Source: Candidatus Brevundimonas phytovorans (lineage in GTDB: Bacteria; Pseudomonadota; Alphaproteobacteria; Caulobacterales; Caulobacteraceae). From it: a DNA stretch of 64,000 nucleotides. This document shows, one piece after another, positions 43,191 to 51,103 of the stretch. Below the pieces are notes generated by a model that was not told the DNA's origin, did not search any database, and saw only the letters and a list, made by a program, of their open reading frames with translations. Location of the stretch: assembly GCA_029203145.1 (NCBI GenBank), contig CP119309.1, forward strand, positions 1,079,001 to 1,143,000, written 5' to 3'. The translations under genes were made by a program, and so were the position numbers. How positions within the stretch are numbered: the stretch's first letter is position 1; the number at the start of each line of letters is the position of its first letter.

Positions 43191-44135
43191 ATGACCCTCG
43201 CGCTTCTCTTCCCCGGACAGGGCAGCCAGAGCGTTGGCATGGGCGCTGCTCTCGCCGAGGCCTTCGCCAGCGCTCGCGAGGTCTTCGCCGAGGTCGACGA
43301 CGCGCTGAACCAGAAGCTGTTCGACCTGATGCGCGAAGGCCCGGAAGACCAGCTGACCCTGACCGAGAACGCCCAGCCGGCCCTGATGGCCGTATCGGCG
43401 GCGGCGGCGCGGGTGCTGAAGGTCGAGTTCGGCGTGGACGTGACCAAGGCCGGCTTCGTCGCCGGTCACTCGCTGGGCGAATATTCGGCCCTGACGGCCG
43501 TCGGGGCGATCAGCCTGTCGGACACCGCCCGCCTGCTGAAGCTGCGCGGTCAGGCCATGCAGCGCGCCGTGCCGGTGGGCAAGGGCGCGATGGCCTCGCT
43601 GATCGGTCCCAAGACCGACCTGGCCCTGGCCGAAGCCGCCGCCGCTGCGGGTTCGGAAGTCGGCGTCTGCGTCGTCGCCAACGACAACAACAACGGCAAC
43701 GTCGTCATCTCGGGCGACAAGGCCGCCGTGGACCGCGCCATCGAGAAGGCCAAGGAACTGGGCGCGCGCGCCATTCCGCTGAACGTCTCGGCGCCCTTCC
43801 ACTGCCCGCTGATGCAGCCCGCCGCCGATGAAATGGCCGGCGCCCTGGCGGACGCTAAAATTTTCGCCCCGGCCGTGCCGGTGGTCGCCAACGTCACCGC
43901 TCGCCCGGAAACGGACCCGGAAGTCCTGCGTCGCCTGCTGGTCGAGCAGGTCACGGGCCGCGTGCGCTGGCGCGAGAGCATGGAGTGGATGGCCACCGAC
44001 GGCGGCGTGACCCGCTTCGCCGAGATCGGCTCGGGCAAGGTCCTGACCGGCATGGCCAAGCGCATCGCCCCCGACGCCGAGAGCCTGGCGCTGAACACGC
44101 CGGAAGACCTGGAAGCGTTCGCGAAAAGCCTTTGA
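43191..44135 (+). CDS. fabD: Malonyl-CoA:ACP acyltransferase FabD
   Basis: A 314-residue enzyme transferring malonyl from CoA to acyl carrier protein. Landmarks are FPGQGSQSVGMG near the N terminus, the nucleophile motif GHSLGEYSALTAVG, and the catalytic His in SAPFHCPLMQPAADEM. It opens the fatty-acid operon. A 107-bp inverted-repeat element separates it from fabG, so the downstream genes may have altered read-through. Confidence 0.96.
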   Translation: MTLALLFPGQGSQSVGMGAALAEAFASAREVFAEVDDALNQKLFDLMREGPEDQLTLTENAQPALMAVSAAAARVLKVEFGVDVTKAGFVAGHSLGEYSALTAVGAISLSDTARLLKLRGQAMQRAVPVGKGAMASLIGPKTDLALAEAAAAAGSEVGVCVVANDNNNGNVVISGDKAAVDRAIEKAKELGARAIPLNVSAPFHCPLMQPAADEMAGALADAKIFAPAVPVVANVTARPETDPEVLRRLLVEQVTGRVRWRESMEWMATDGGVTRFAEIGSGKVLTGMAKRIAPDAESLALNTPEDLEAFAKSL

Positions 44136-44136
44136 T

Positions 44137-44243
44137 CCTTCTCCCCTTGCGGGAGAAGGTGCTCAAGCAATGAGATTAATGGAGGGGTCGGCGCGACCCC
44201 TCATCCGGCCCTTCGGGCCACCTTCTCCCGCAAGGGGAGAAGG
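44137..44243. repeat. 107-bp element with perfect 24-bp inverted ends, between fabD and fabG
   Basis: Bases 44137-44160 (ccttctccccttgcgg, then gagaaggt) are the exact reverse complement of 44220-44243. Each arm is also a hairpin. An inner hairpin ggggtcggcgcgacccc lies at about 44184-44200. The element starts two bases after the fabD stop and ends 14 bases before fabG. It should fold strongly in the operon mRNA. Confidence 0.9.
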
Positions 44244-44257
44244 AAGAGGAGAGACCA

Positions 44258-44998
44258 ATGTTCAACCTTTCGGGAAAGATCGCTCTTGTGACCGGCGCGA
44301 CCGGCGGCATCGGCGGGGCCATTGCGCGTTCGCTGCACGCTCAGGGCGCGACCGTGGTGCTGTCGGGCACGCGTGAAGCGGTGCTGGCTGACCTGGCCAA
44401 GGAACTGGGGGAGCGCGCCTTCTTCGCCGCCGCCAACCTGTCGGACCCGGACTCGGTCGACGGTCTGGTCGCGCGCGCCGAGGAAGCCGCCGGCGGTCCG
44501 CTGGACATCCTGGTCGCCAATGCCGGCATCACCAAGGACGGCCTGCTGATGCGGATGAAGGACGAGGACTTCCAGTCCGTCATCCAGATCAACCTGGAGA
44601 GCTATTTCCGCCTGACCCGCGCGGCGGTGAAGGGCATGATGAAACGCCGTTCGGGCCGGATCATCGGCGTGACCTCGGTGGTCGGCGTGACCGGCAACCC
44701 CGGCCAGACCAACTATTCGGCGTCCAAGGCCGGCATGATCGGCTTCTCCAAGTCGCTGGCTCAGGAAGTGGGTTCGCGCGGGATCACGGTGAATTGCATC
44801 GCGCCCGGTTTCATCGCTTCGCCGATGACTGACGTGCTGAACGACCAGCAACGCGAGGCCATCCTGACCAAGATTCCGTCAGGCCGACTGGGCACGGGCG
44901 AGGAAATCGCGGCGGCTGCGGTCTATCTGTCGTCCAACGAAGCCGCCTATGTCACGGGGCAGACCCTGCACGTGAACGGCGGCATGGCGATGATTTAA
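44258..44998 (+). CDS. fabG: 3-oxoacyl-ACP reductase FabG
   Basis: A 246-residue NADPH-dependent SDR that reduces 3-oxoacyl-ACP. It has VTGATGGIGGAIARSL (cofactor loop), ILVANAGITKDGLLMRM (NAG motif), and the catalytic set GVTSVVGVTGNPGQTNYSASKAGMIGF. The C terminus AAYVTGQTLHVNGGMAMI is typical. A good Shine-Dalgarno (aagaggaga) precedes the ATG. A perfect 12-bp hairpin follows the stop. Confidence 0.96.
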   Translation: MFNLSGKIALVTGATGGIGGAIARSLHAQGATVVLSGTREAVLADLAKELGERAFFAAANLSDPDSVDGLVARAEEAAGGPLDILVANAGITKDGLLMRMKDEDFQSVIQINLESYFRLTRAAVKGMMKRRSGRIIGVTSVVGVTGNPGQTNYSASKAGMIGFSKSLAQEVGSRGITVNCIAPGFIASPMTDVLNDQQREAILTKIPSGRLGTGEEIAAAAVYLSSNEAAYVTGQTLHVNGGMAMI

Positions 44999-45001
44999 GG
45001 C

Positions 45002-45029
45002 GTTGCGCGTCGTCATCACGACGCGCAAC
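45002..45029 (+). terminator. Hairpin after fabG
   Basis: A perfect 12-bp stem (gttgcgcgtcgt / acgacgcgcaac) with a four-base loop begins three bases after the fabG stop. Only a weak T stretch follows (aatctattt). It may act as an attenuator between fabG and the highly expressed acpP. Confidence 0.7.
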
Positions 45030-45182
45030 AATCTATTTCCCGCCCCGATGGCTGTGCTAAAGGGCGGGAACGCTTCGCGGTTGTGAGTCTCTTCGGGGGC
45101 TTGCCTCCCAAGAGCTGCCGTGACACGGCGAACCAATGAGACCCCGCCTTCACGGCGACAAACAACAGGCAGAGAGACACTC
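45030..45182 (+). promoter_or_regulatory. Probable acpP promoter/leader region
   Basis: The 153-bp gap after the fabG hairpin likely carries a separate promoter and leader for acpP, which is normally made in far larger amounts than its neighbours. No confident -10/-35 was fixed. The Shine-Dalgarno region (gagaga) lies just before the ATG. Confidence 0.4.
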
Positions 45183-45422
45183 ATGTCCGACACCCTCGAA
45201 CGCGTCCGCAAGATCGTTATCGACCACCTGGACGCCGATCCGGACAAGGTCACGGAAAAAGCCTCCTTCATCGACGACCTGGGCGCCGACTCGCTCGACA
45301 ACGTCGAGCTGGTCATGGCCTTCGAAGAAGAATTCGACGTCGAAATCCCGGATGACGCCGCTGAGCACATCCAGACCGTCGGCGACGCTGTGAAGTTCAT
45401 CGACGAGAAGCTGGCTGGTTAA
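45183..45422 (+). CDS. acpP: Acyl carrier protein
   Basis: A 79-residue acidic helical carrier. Ser37 in the motif GADSLDNVELVMAFEEEF receives the phosphopantetheine arm. The start MSDTLERVRKIVIDHLDADPDKVTEKASFIDDL is standard. A longer in-frame start at 45120 has no family support. Flanked by hairpins on both sides, it can be made as a monocistronic message. Confidence 0.97.
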   Translation: MSDTLERVRKIVIDHLDADPDKVTEKASFIDDLGADSLDNVELVMAFEEEFDVEIPDDAAEHIQTVGDAVKFIDEKLAG

Positions 45423-45453
45423 TCCAGCTGCGATCCGTCGCACTTCCTGAGTG

Positions 45454-45497
45454 ATGGCCGCCGTGGCGGGCCCCTAGCGGGACCGTCCGGCGGCCAT
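45454..45497 (+). terminator. Terminator after acpP
   Basis: A 9-bp stem (atggccgcc / ggcggccat) encloses a GC-rich loop that has further internal pairing (gcgggccc..gggacc), and is followed by tattgtttcc. It sits 31 bases past the acpP stop and 44 bases before fabF. Confidence 0.75.
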
Positions 45498-45541
45498 TAT
45501 TGTTTCCGGTCACGATTCTTACAGTCCAAGGAGCGCGAACC

Positions 45542-46822
45542 ATGCGCCGCGTCGTCATCACGGGCCTCGGCCTTGTCACTCCGCTCGGTTCGGGCGTGGA
45601 ACATGTCTGGCAGGGCATCGTCGAGGGCCGCTCGGGCATCGGTCCGATCACCTGCTTCGACACCGAAGGCTATGGCTGCACCATCGCCGGCGAAGTGCCG
45701 TCCGTGGACGGTCGTGGACGCGGCGCGCCGGATCAGCCGGGCGTCTTTGATCCTGATCAGGTGATGTCGGCCAAGGACAGGAAGCGCGTCGACGACTTCA
45801 TCCTCTACGCCATCGCCGCTGCCGATGAAGCTCTGGCCGATGCCAACTGGAAGCCCGAGAGCGAGGACGACAAGGAAGCCACCGGCGTCATGGTCGGCTC
45901 CGGCATCGGCGGCCTGGGTCCCATCGCCGACACAGCCATCATTCTGAAGGAACAGGGCGTCCGCCGCGTCAGCCCCTTCTTCATCCCTTCGGCGCTGATC
46001 AACCTGGCCTCGGGCCAGATCTCGATCCGCCATGGGCTGAAGGGACCGAATCACTCGGTCGTCACCGCCTGCGCCACCGGCGCCCACGCCATCGGCGACG
46101 CGGCCCGGATGATCGCCCTGGGCGACGCCGAGGTCATGGTGGCGGGCGGCGCGGAAAGCTCGGTCGTGCCGATCGGCATCGCCGGCTTCCTGGCCTGCAA
46201 GGCCCTGTGCACCGCCTATAACGACACGCCCGAGAAGGCGTCGCGTCCTTATGACCGCGGCCACGCCGGTTTCATCATGGGCGAGGGCGCCGGCATCATG
46301 GTGCTGGAGGAATACGAACACGCCAAGGCGCGCGGCGCCAAGATCTACGCCGAGGTCGTCGGCTACGGCATGAGCGGCGACGCCTATCACATCACCGCGC
46401 CGTCCGAGGACGGCGACGGCGGTCTGCGGGCCATGAAGATGGCGCTGAAGCGCGCCGGGATGGAGCCGTCGGACCTCGACTACGTCAACGCCCACGGCAC
46501 CTCGACCATGGCCGACTGGATCGAACTGCGCGCCATCGAGCGGCTGGTCGGCGATCACGCCAAGGACGTCGCCGTGTCCTCGACCAAGTCGATGACGGGC
46601 CACCTGCTGGGCGCCGCCGGGGCCATCGAGAGCATCTTCTCGGTTCTGGCTATCCGCGACCAGATCGCGCCGCCGACCATCAACCTGGACGACCCCGAGC
46701 ACGAGACGGCTATCGACCTGGTGCCGCACAAGGGCAAGCCGATGAAGATCGATGTCGCCATGTCCAACAGCTTTGGCTTCGGCGGCACCAATGCGGCCGT
46801 GATCTTCAAGAAGGTCGACTGA
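45542..46822 (+). CDS. fabF: 3-oxoacyl-ACP synthase II (FabF)
   Basis: A 426-residue condensing enzyme elongating acyl-ACP with malonyl-ACP. The catalytic triad is visible: Cys in VTACATGAHAIGDAA, His in YVNAHGTSTMADWIE, and His in KSMTGHLLGAAGAIE. The start MRRVVITGLGLVTPLGSG at 45542 is the usual N terminus. It ends one base before the TTG start of mltG. Confidence 0.96.
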   Translation: MRRVVITGLGLVTPLGSGVEHVWQGIVEGRSGIGPITCFDTEGYGCTIAGEVPSVDGRGRGAPDQPGVFDPDQVMSAKDRKRVDDFILYAIAAADEALADANWKPESEDDKEATGVMVGSGIGGLGPIADTAIILKEQGVRRVSPFFIPSALINLASGQISIRHGLKGPNHSVVTACATGAHAIGDAARMIALGDAEVMVAGGAESSVVPIGIAGFLACKALCTAYNDTPEKASRPYDRGHAGFIMGEGAGIMVLEEYEHAKARGAKIYAEVVGYGMSGDAYHITAPSEDGDGGLRAMKMALKRAGMEPSDLDYVNAHGTSTMADWIELRAIERLVGDHAKDVAVSSTKSMTGHLLGAAGAIESIFSVLAIRDQIAPPTINLDDPEHETAIDLVPHKGKPMKIDVAMSNSFGFGGTNAAVIFKKVD

Positions 46823-46823
46823 T

Positions 46824-48014
46824 TTGGCCAAGGCTCCGTCGCGTCGTCCCACGCCCAAGGTTCGCATCCCCAGGAACCGCGTGCCGAAGCGAGGCGGGGG
46901 AGCATCTAAATCGAGTTTCGGCGTCGGCCTGATCACGGCGGCGGGGACGCTGGGCGTCTTCGTGACGGCGGCCCTGATCGGCCTGTGGGTGGTCTATTGG
47001 GGGCCGGGGCCGAAGGCGGCGGAGGGGGACGCGACCGTCGTCACCCTGCCGTCGGGGGCGGGCGTGTCGGCCATCGCCGCCAATCTGAAGTCCTCGGGCG
47101 TGATCCGCTCGACCGACCTGTTCCGCGCCGCCGTCAGCCTGAGCGGCGCCGACCGCAAGATCCGCGCGGGCGAGTACGAGGTGCCGTCGGGGGCCTCGCT
47201 GGCCACCGTGGTCGGCCTGCTGGTCGACGGCAAGGCGGTGCGCCACTACGTGACCCTGCCGGAGGGCTGGTCCTCGGCCCAGGCGGTCGACATCCTGATG
47301 AAGCAGCCGGTCCTGACCGGCGAGGTCGAGGTTCCCGCCGAAGGGAGCCTGTGGCCGGACACCTATGAGGTGTCGCGTGGCGAGACCCGCGCCTCGGTCG
47401 TGGCGCGGATGCAGCGCGCCGCCAAGACCAAGCTGGCCGCCCTTTGGGCCGCACGGTCGCCCAACACCATCGTCACCACGCCGGAAGAAGCCATGGTCCT
47501 GGCCTCCATCGTCGAGAAGGAGACCGGCCTGGCCTCGGAACGGCCCCAGGTTGCGGCGGTCTTCACCAACAGGCTGCGGCTGGGGATGCGGCTGGAGAGC
47601 GATCCGACCATCGTTTACGGCGTGACCAAGGGGCGCCCGCTGGGACGCGGCATACGCGCCTCTGAACTGCGCGCGCAGACGCCGTGGAACACCTATCTGA
47701 TCGACGGCCTGCCGCCGACGCCCATCGCCAACCCGGGCGAGGAGGCGTTGAAGGCGGTGCTGAACCCGCCGCGGTCGGAATACGTCTTCTTCGTCGCCGA
47801 CGGCACGGGCGGGCACGTCTTCGCCCGCACCTATCCCGAGCACCTGCTGAACGTGGCGCGCTGGCGCGAGGTCGAGCGGCGCAAGGCGGGGCTGCCGCCG
47901 GGTCAGGCGGCCTCGGTCCCCGACGCGGCGGCGACGCCGATGGGCGAGGGGGCGGCCGTGGTCATTCCGCCGGGCGCCAAGGTGATCTCGGTTCCGACGG
48001 CGGCCCCGCAATGA
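46824..48014 (+). CDS. mltG: Endolytic murein transglycosylase MltG
   Basis: A 396-residue membrane-anchored enzyme cutting nascent glycan strands. It begins with TTG at 46824, one base after the fabF stop, and no better ATG occurs before the domain. A basic cytoplasmic stretch (about 1-35) precedes one membrane helix (GLITAAGTLGVFVTAALIGLWVVY). A LysM-like subdomain is followed by the YceG core with the catalytic Glu in ASIVEKETGLASERPQVAAVF, then LESDPTIVYG and YNTYL-like WNTYLIDGLPPTPIANPG. The Pro-rich tail is variable. Confidence 0.94.
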   Translation: MAKAPSRRPTPKVRIPRNRVPKRGGGASKSSFGVGLITAAGTLGVFVTAALIGLWVVYWGPGPKAAEGDATVVTLPSGAGVSAIAANLKSSGVIRSTDLFRAAVSLSGADRKIRAGEYEVPSGASLATVVGLLVDGKAVRHYVTLPEGWSSAQAVDILMKQPVLTGEVEVPAEGSLWPDTYEVSRGETRASVVARMQRAAKTKLAALWAARSPNTIVTTPEEAMVLASIVEKETGLASERPQVAAVFTNRLRLGMRLESDPTIVYGVTKGRPLGRGIRASELRAQTPWNTYLIDGLPPTPIANPGEEALKAVLNPPRSEYVFFVADGTGGHVFARTYPEHLLNVARWREVERRKAGLPPGQAASVPDAAATPMGEGAAVVIPPGAKVISVPTAAPQ

Positions 48015-48910
48015 GCAATCCTATTTCAGGCCGCATCTCTGGCATGACCGGCTTTGGCCGGGCCGACGGCGCGCTGGGCGGCTGGACCTGGACCGTCGAG
48101 GCGCGTTCGGTCAACGGGCGCGCGCTGGAGGTGCGCTATCGCGGGCCTGGCGGCTTCGACAATCTGGAGCGGCTGACCAAGGCGGCGGCTCAAGCTCGTC
48201 TGAACCGGGGCCAGGTGACGGTGGGCGTTTCGGCCAAGCGGGCCGAGGGGGCGGAGCCCGCGCCGCGCGTCAACGAGGCCGTGCTGGCCGCCTATCTGAA
48301 GCTGGCCAACCAGTTGGCGGAAGAGGGGGCGACGCCGCCTTCGGCCGATGGCCTGCTGTCGCTGCGCGGCGTCATCGAGGTCGCCGAGGAGGACGAGGAC
48401 CCCGAGGCGCGCGCCGCCGTCGAGGCCGCCATCGCCGTCACCATCGAAGAGGCGCTGGACGCCCTGAAGCTCTCGCGTCAGCGCGAGGGCGAGCAACTGA
48501 CGCCGGTGATTCACGACTTTGTCGGGACCATCGAGGCTCTGGTCGCGCGCGCCGAGCTGGAAGCCTCAAGCCAGACCGAGGCGATCCGCGAACGCTTCAC
48601 GCGCCGGATCAGCGAACTGGCGCCGGATGCGCCGGGTCTGGAGGAGCGAATCTTCCTCGAAGCCGCCGCCCTGGCGACCAAGGCGGACGTGCGCGAAGAG
48701 CTGGATCGCCTGACCGCCCACGTCGATTCCGCGCGGACACTGTTGCAGCAACCCCCCGCCGGACGAAAACTCGACTTCCTGATGCAGGAATTCATGCGGG
48801 AAGCGAACACGCTCTGCTCGAAATCCGCTACCACGCCGCTCACCGGAATCGGCCTCGAACTGAAGGCCGTCATCGAGCAGCTTCGAGAACAAGTTCAGAA
48901 TGTCGAATAA
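48011..48910 (+). CDS. yicC: YicC family endoribonuclease
   Basis: A 299-residue protein of the YicC family. N-terminal MTGFGRADGALGGWTWTVEARSVNGRALEVRYR and the C-terminal DUF1732 block GRKLDFLMQEFMREANTLCSKSATTPLTGIGLELKAVIEQLREQVQNVE are diagnostic. E. coli YicC is reported as a ribonuclease. Its ATG overlaps the mltG stop (ATGA), and its own stop overlaps gmk by 11 bases, so all three are likely translationally coupled. Confidence 0.95.
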   Translation: MSNPISGRISGMTGFGRADGALGGWTWTVEARSVNGRALEVRYRGPGGFDNLERLTKAAAQARLNRGQVTVGVSAKRAEGAEPAPRVNEAVLAAYLKLANQLAEEGATPPSADGLLSLRGVIEVAEEDEDPEARAAVEAAIAVTIEEALDALKLSRQREGEQLTPVIHDFVGTIEALVARAELEASSQTEAIRERFTRRISELAPDAPGLEERIFLEAAALATKADVREELDRLTAHVDSARTLLQQPPAGRKLDFLMQEFMREANTLCSKSATTPLTGIGLELKAVIEQLREQVQNVE

Positions 48911-49541
48911 CCGCACTCCCCGCCGTGGCGTCCTGCTGATCGTGGCCAGTCCGTCGGGGGCCGGGAAGACGTCGCTGTGCCGCCGCCTGATGGCGGACCA
49001 CAAGAGGCTGGAACTGTCGGTTTCGATGACCACGCGCGGCATCCGTCCGGGCGAGGTCGACGGTCGTGACTACAACTTCGTGACCAACGAGGAATTCCAG
49101 CGCCTGATCGACGGCGACGCCTTCCTGGAATGGGCCGATGTGCACGGCAACCGCTACGGCTCGCCCGCCGCCCCGGTGAACCGCGCCCTGGCCGAGGGCC
49201 GCGACGTCCTGTTTGACATCGACTGGCAGGGCGCCCGCGATGTGGCCGAGAAATGCCCCGGCGACGCCGTCCGCGTCTTCGTCATGCCGCCCAGCCTGGA
49301 AGAACTGCGCCGTCGTCTGGTGACGCGGTCGCAGGACGCGGAGGATGTGATCGAACGCCGCGTCGCCAACGCCAAGGGCGAGATCGAGCACTGCGACGAG
49401 TTCGACTACGTCCTGGTCAACGAGGACTTCGACAGCAGCTACGCCGAGTTGGCCCACATCTATCACGCCGAACGCAGCCGTCGTCACCGCAACCTGTGGG
49501 TTGAGGGCTACAAGGCCGCGCTTCTGAAGGAAGTGGTCTGA
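48900..49541 (+). CDS. gmk: Guanylate kinase
   Basis: A 213-residue kinase converting GMP to GDP with ATP. P-loop: VASPSGAGKTSLCRRL. GMP-binding region: SVSMTTRGIRPGEVDGRDYNFVT and FLEWADVHGNRYGSP. Lid: RLVTRSQDAEDVIERRVANAKGEI. The ATG lies inside the yicC end. It is the last gene of the fab-mltG-yicC-gmk run. Confidence 0.97.
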   Translation: MSNNRTPRRGVLLIVASPSGAGKTSLCRRLMADHKRLELSVSMTTRGIRPGEVDGRDYNFVTNEEFQRLIDGDAFLEWADVHGNRYGSPAAPVNRALAEGRDVLFDIDWQGARDVAEKCPGDAVRVFVMPPSLEELRRRLVTRSQDAEDVIERRVANAKGEIEHCDEFDYVLVNEDFDSSYAELAHIYHAERSRRHRNLWVEGYKAALLKEVV

Positions 49542-49558
49542 CGGCCATGACCGCTTAG

Positions 49559-49579
49559 CCCTCTCCCATTGGTAGAGGG
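49559..49579. repeat. Short palindromic intergenic element, second copy
   Basis: The hairpin ccctctccc attggta gaggg just after gmk resembles the one at about 42710-42727. It may help terminate the gmk operon. Confidence 0.5.
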
Positions 49580-49613
49580 GTTGAGCGCTAACTTGAGGTG
49601 CTCACACCCACCT

Positions 49614-49734
49614 CCGTCATCCTCCGGCCAGCGGCGCCCGGAGGGCGAAGGTTCACGCGCCGCGCTTGCGGTTAAAGATCGCCTTCGGCGCCGCTGGGTC
49701 CCCCGGTCTCGCGATGCTCGCCGGAGGATGACGG
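49614..49734. repeat. 121-bp intergenic element with 15-bp inverted ends (family B)
   Basis: The ends ccgtcatcctccggc (49614-49628) and gccggaggatgacgg (49720-49734) are exact reverse complements. Inside, agcggcgc and gcgccgct form a second inverted pair. The 285-bp gap between gmk and the convergent transpeptidase gene holds this element and no gene. Confidence 0.8.
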
Positions 49735-49826
49735 AAGGGGAAGCGGGGAGCCTTGACTGCCCCGAAGGGAGCGCATCCTGCGGTTCCGGATAGCGGCTGT
49801 GCCGCTTCAGGGATGACGGCTGGCAG

Positions 49827-50873
49827 TTAGCGGAAGATCACCCGCACGCCCGGTTTGACCTTGGACGCCAGCTGTTCGGCGTCCCAGTTGGTCAGCCGCA
49901 CGCAGCCGCTGGAGAAGGTCTTGCCCACCTTGGACGGATCAGGCGTGCCGTGGATGCCGTAGGTGTCGCGCGACAGGTCGATCCAGACTGAACCGACCGG
50001 ATTGTTCGGCCCCGGCGGCACGATGACCTTGCGGTCGCCCCGATCATAGCTGACCCGGTCGGGGTCGTAGGTGTAGTTGGGCTCGGGCGCGACGCCGATC
50101 ACGGTCAGGTCGCCGGAGGGCGCGGGCCGGGCCGAACTGCCGATGGTGGCCGGATAGAAGGCCAGAAGCTTGTCATTGGAGTCGTAGGCGCGGACCGAAC
50201 GCTCGGTCTTGTCCACCACGATGCGCGCCACATCGCCGGCCAGATCGGTCTGAGCGACGGCGGCGACGATAATGCTCTGACCCGCCTTGCCGAAATCGAC
50301 TCCGGGGTTGAGGGCGCGCAGCAGACCCTCGGTCATGTGGAACTTCTCGGCGAAGGCTTCCAGCGGCGTGGCGTAGCCGACTGTGGTCAGCTTCGACATG
50401 GCCTGAAGGTCGGAGGGGACCTGACCGATAAAGGGCCCGGCCAGATCGGCGGCGGTGATGGTGTAGTCGGCCATGACCTTGCCCGTGTCGCCCGCCGTCA
50501 GGCGTCGGAAGACCTCGGCGTCCAGCACGCCGTCCTCCGGCAGACCTGCGGCCTTTTCGAAGGCGGCGATGGCCTGACGCGTGTTGTCGCCGCCCAGGCC
50601 GTCGATGACGCCGGGCGAGAAGTTGGCGCGGTCGAGCAGGATCTGGGCGCGGGCGATGGCGGGATCGGGCGTCGCGGGCGCCGTCTGGGCGTTGGCGGGT
50701 GGCGGCGGCACGGCCTCGAACATAGCCGCTTCGATGGCGTCGCGCGTCACGGTTGGAGCGGCCGCGGCCGACGGCTGTTCAGGCTTTGGCGTCTCGGCGG
50801 GCGATCCGCAGGCGGTCAGGAAGACCAGGGCGAAGGGCAGGGCGGCGGAAGCGACGAGACGCGATTTCGGCAT
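49827..50873 (-). CDS. L,D-transpeptidase, lipoprotein, with peptidoglycan-binding domain
   Basis: A 348-residue periplasmic enzyme that makes or uses 3-3 peptide links in peptidoglycan. A lipobox (VFLTAC, Cys22) is followed by a Pro/Ala linker, a PG_binding_1 domain (ARAQILLDRANFSPGVIDGLGGDNTRQAIAAFEKAAGL), a middle region, and the YkuD catalytic domain. That domain has YGIHGTPDPSKVGKTFSSGCVRLTNWDAEQL, containing the active-site His and Cys. It is convergent with gmk. Confidence 0.93.
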   Translation of the reverse strand: MPKSRLVASAALPFALVFLTACGSPAETPKPEQPSAAAAPTVTRDAIEAAMFEAVPPPPANAQTAPATPDPAIARAQILLDRANFSPGVIDGLGGDNTRQAIAAFEKAAGLPEDGVLDAEVFRRLTAGDTGKVMADYTITAADLAGPFIGQVPSDLQAMSKLTTVGYATPLEAFAEKFHMTEGLLRALNPGVDFGKAGQSIIVAAVAQTDLAGDVARIVVDKTERSVRAYDSNDKLLAFYPATIGSSARPAPSGDLTVIGVAPEPNYTYDPDRVSYDRGDRKVIVPPGPNNPVGSVWIDLSRDTYGIHGTPDPSKVGKTFSSGCVRLTNWDAEQLASKVKPGVRVIFR

Positions 50874-50935
50874 GAAGGCTCCGAAGGTTTCGGGCCCTGA
50901 CGAACGCGCCTAGGCGCTGAGACGTTCCTCCCTTT

Positions 50936-51089
50936 GATCCTCCCCTGCGAAGCGGGGGAGGGGGACCATGCGCAGCATGGTGGAGGGGGCGAGTTCAATC
51001 AGGCGACGCAGAGTGAGTTGGCGGAGCGTCTGTATCAGCCCCCTCCACCGCCCACGGCGGTCCCCCTCCCCCGTAAACGGGGGAGGATC
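50936..51089. repeat. 154-bp intergenic element with inverted ends (family A, copy 2)
   Basis: It opens gatcctcccctgcgaagcgg and closes ccgtaaacgggggaggatc, with the internal hairpins catgcgcagcatg and accgcccacggcggt. Sequence and layout match 42788-42970, apart from a shorter middle. It lies between the aminotransferase stop and the transpeptidase start. Confidence 0.82.
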
Positions 51090-51103
51090 AGCCTAGTTCT
51101 AGT

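Noticed and set aside
49569..49793. 74-codon plus-strand frame after gmk
   Set aside because: It is made of the family B palindromic element and reads as low-complexity.
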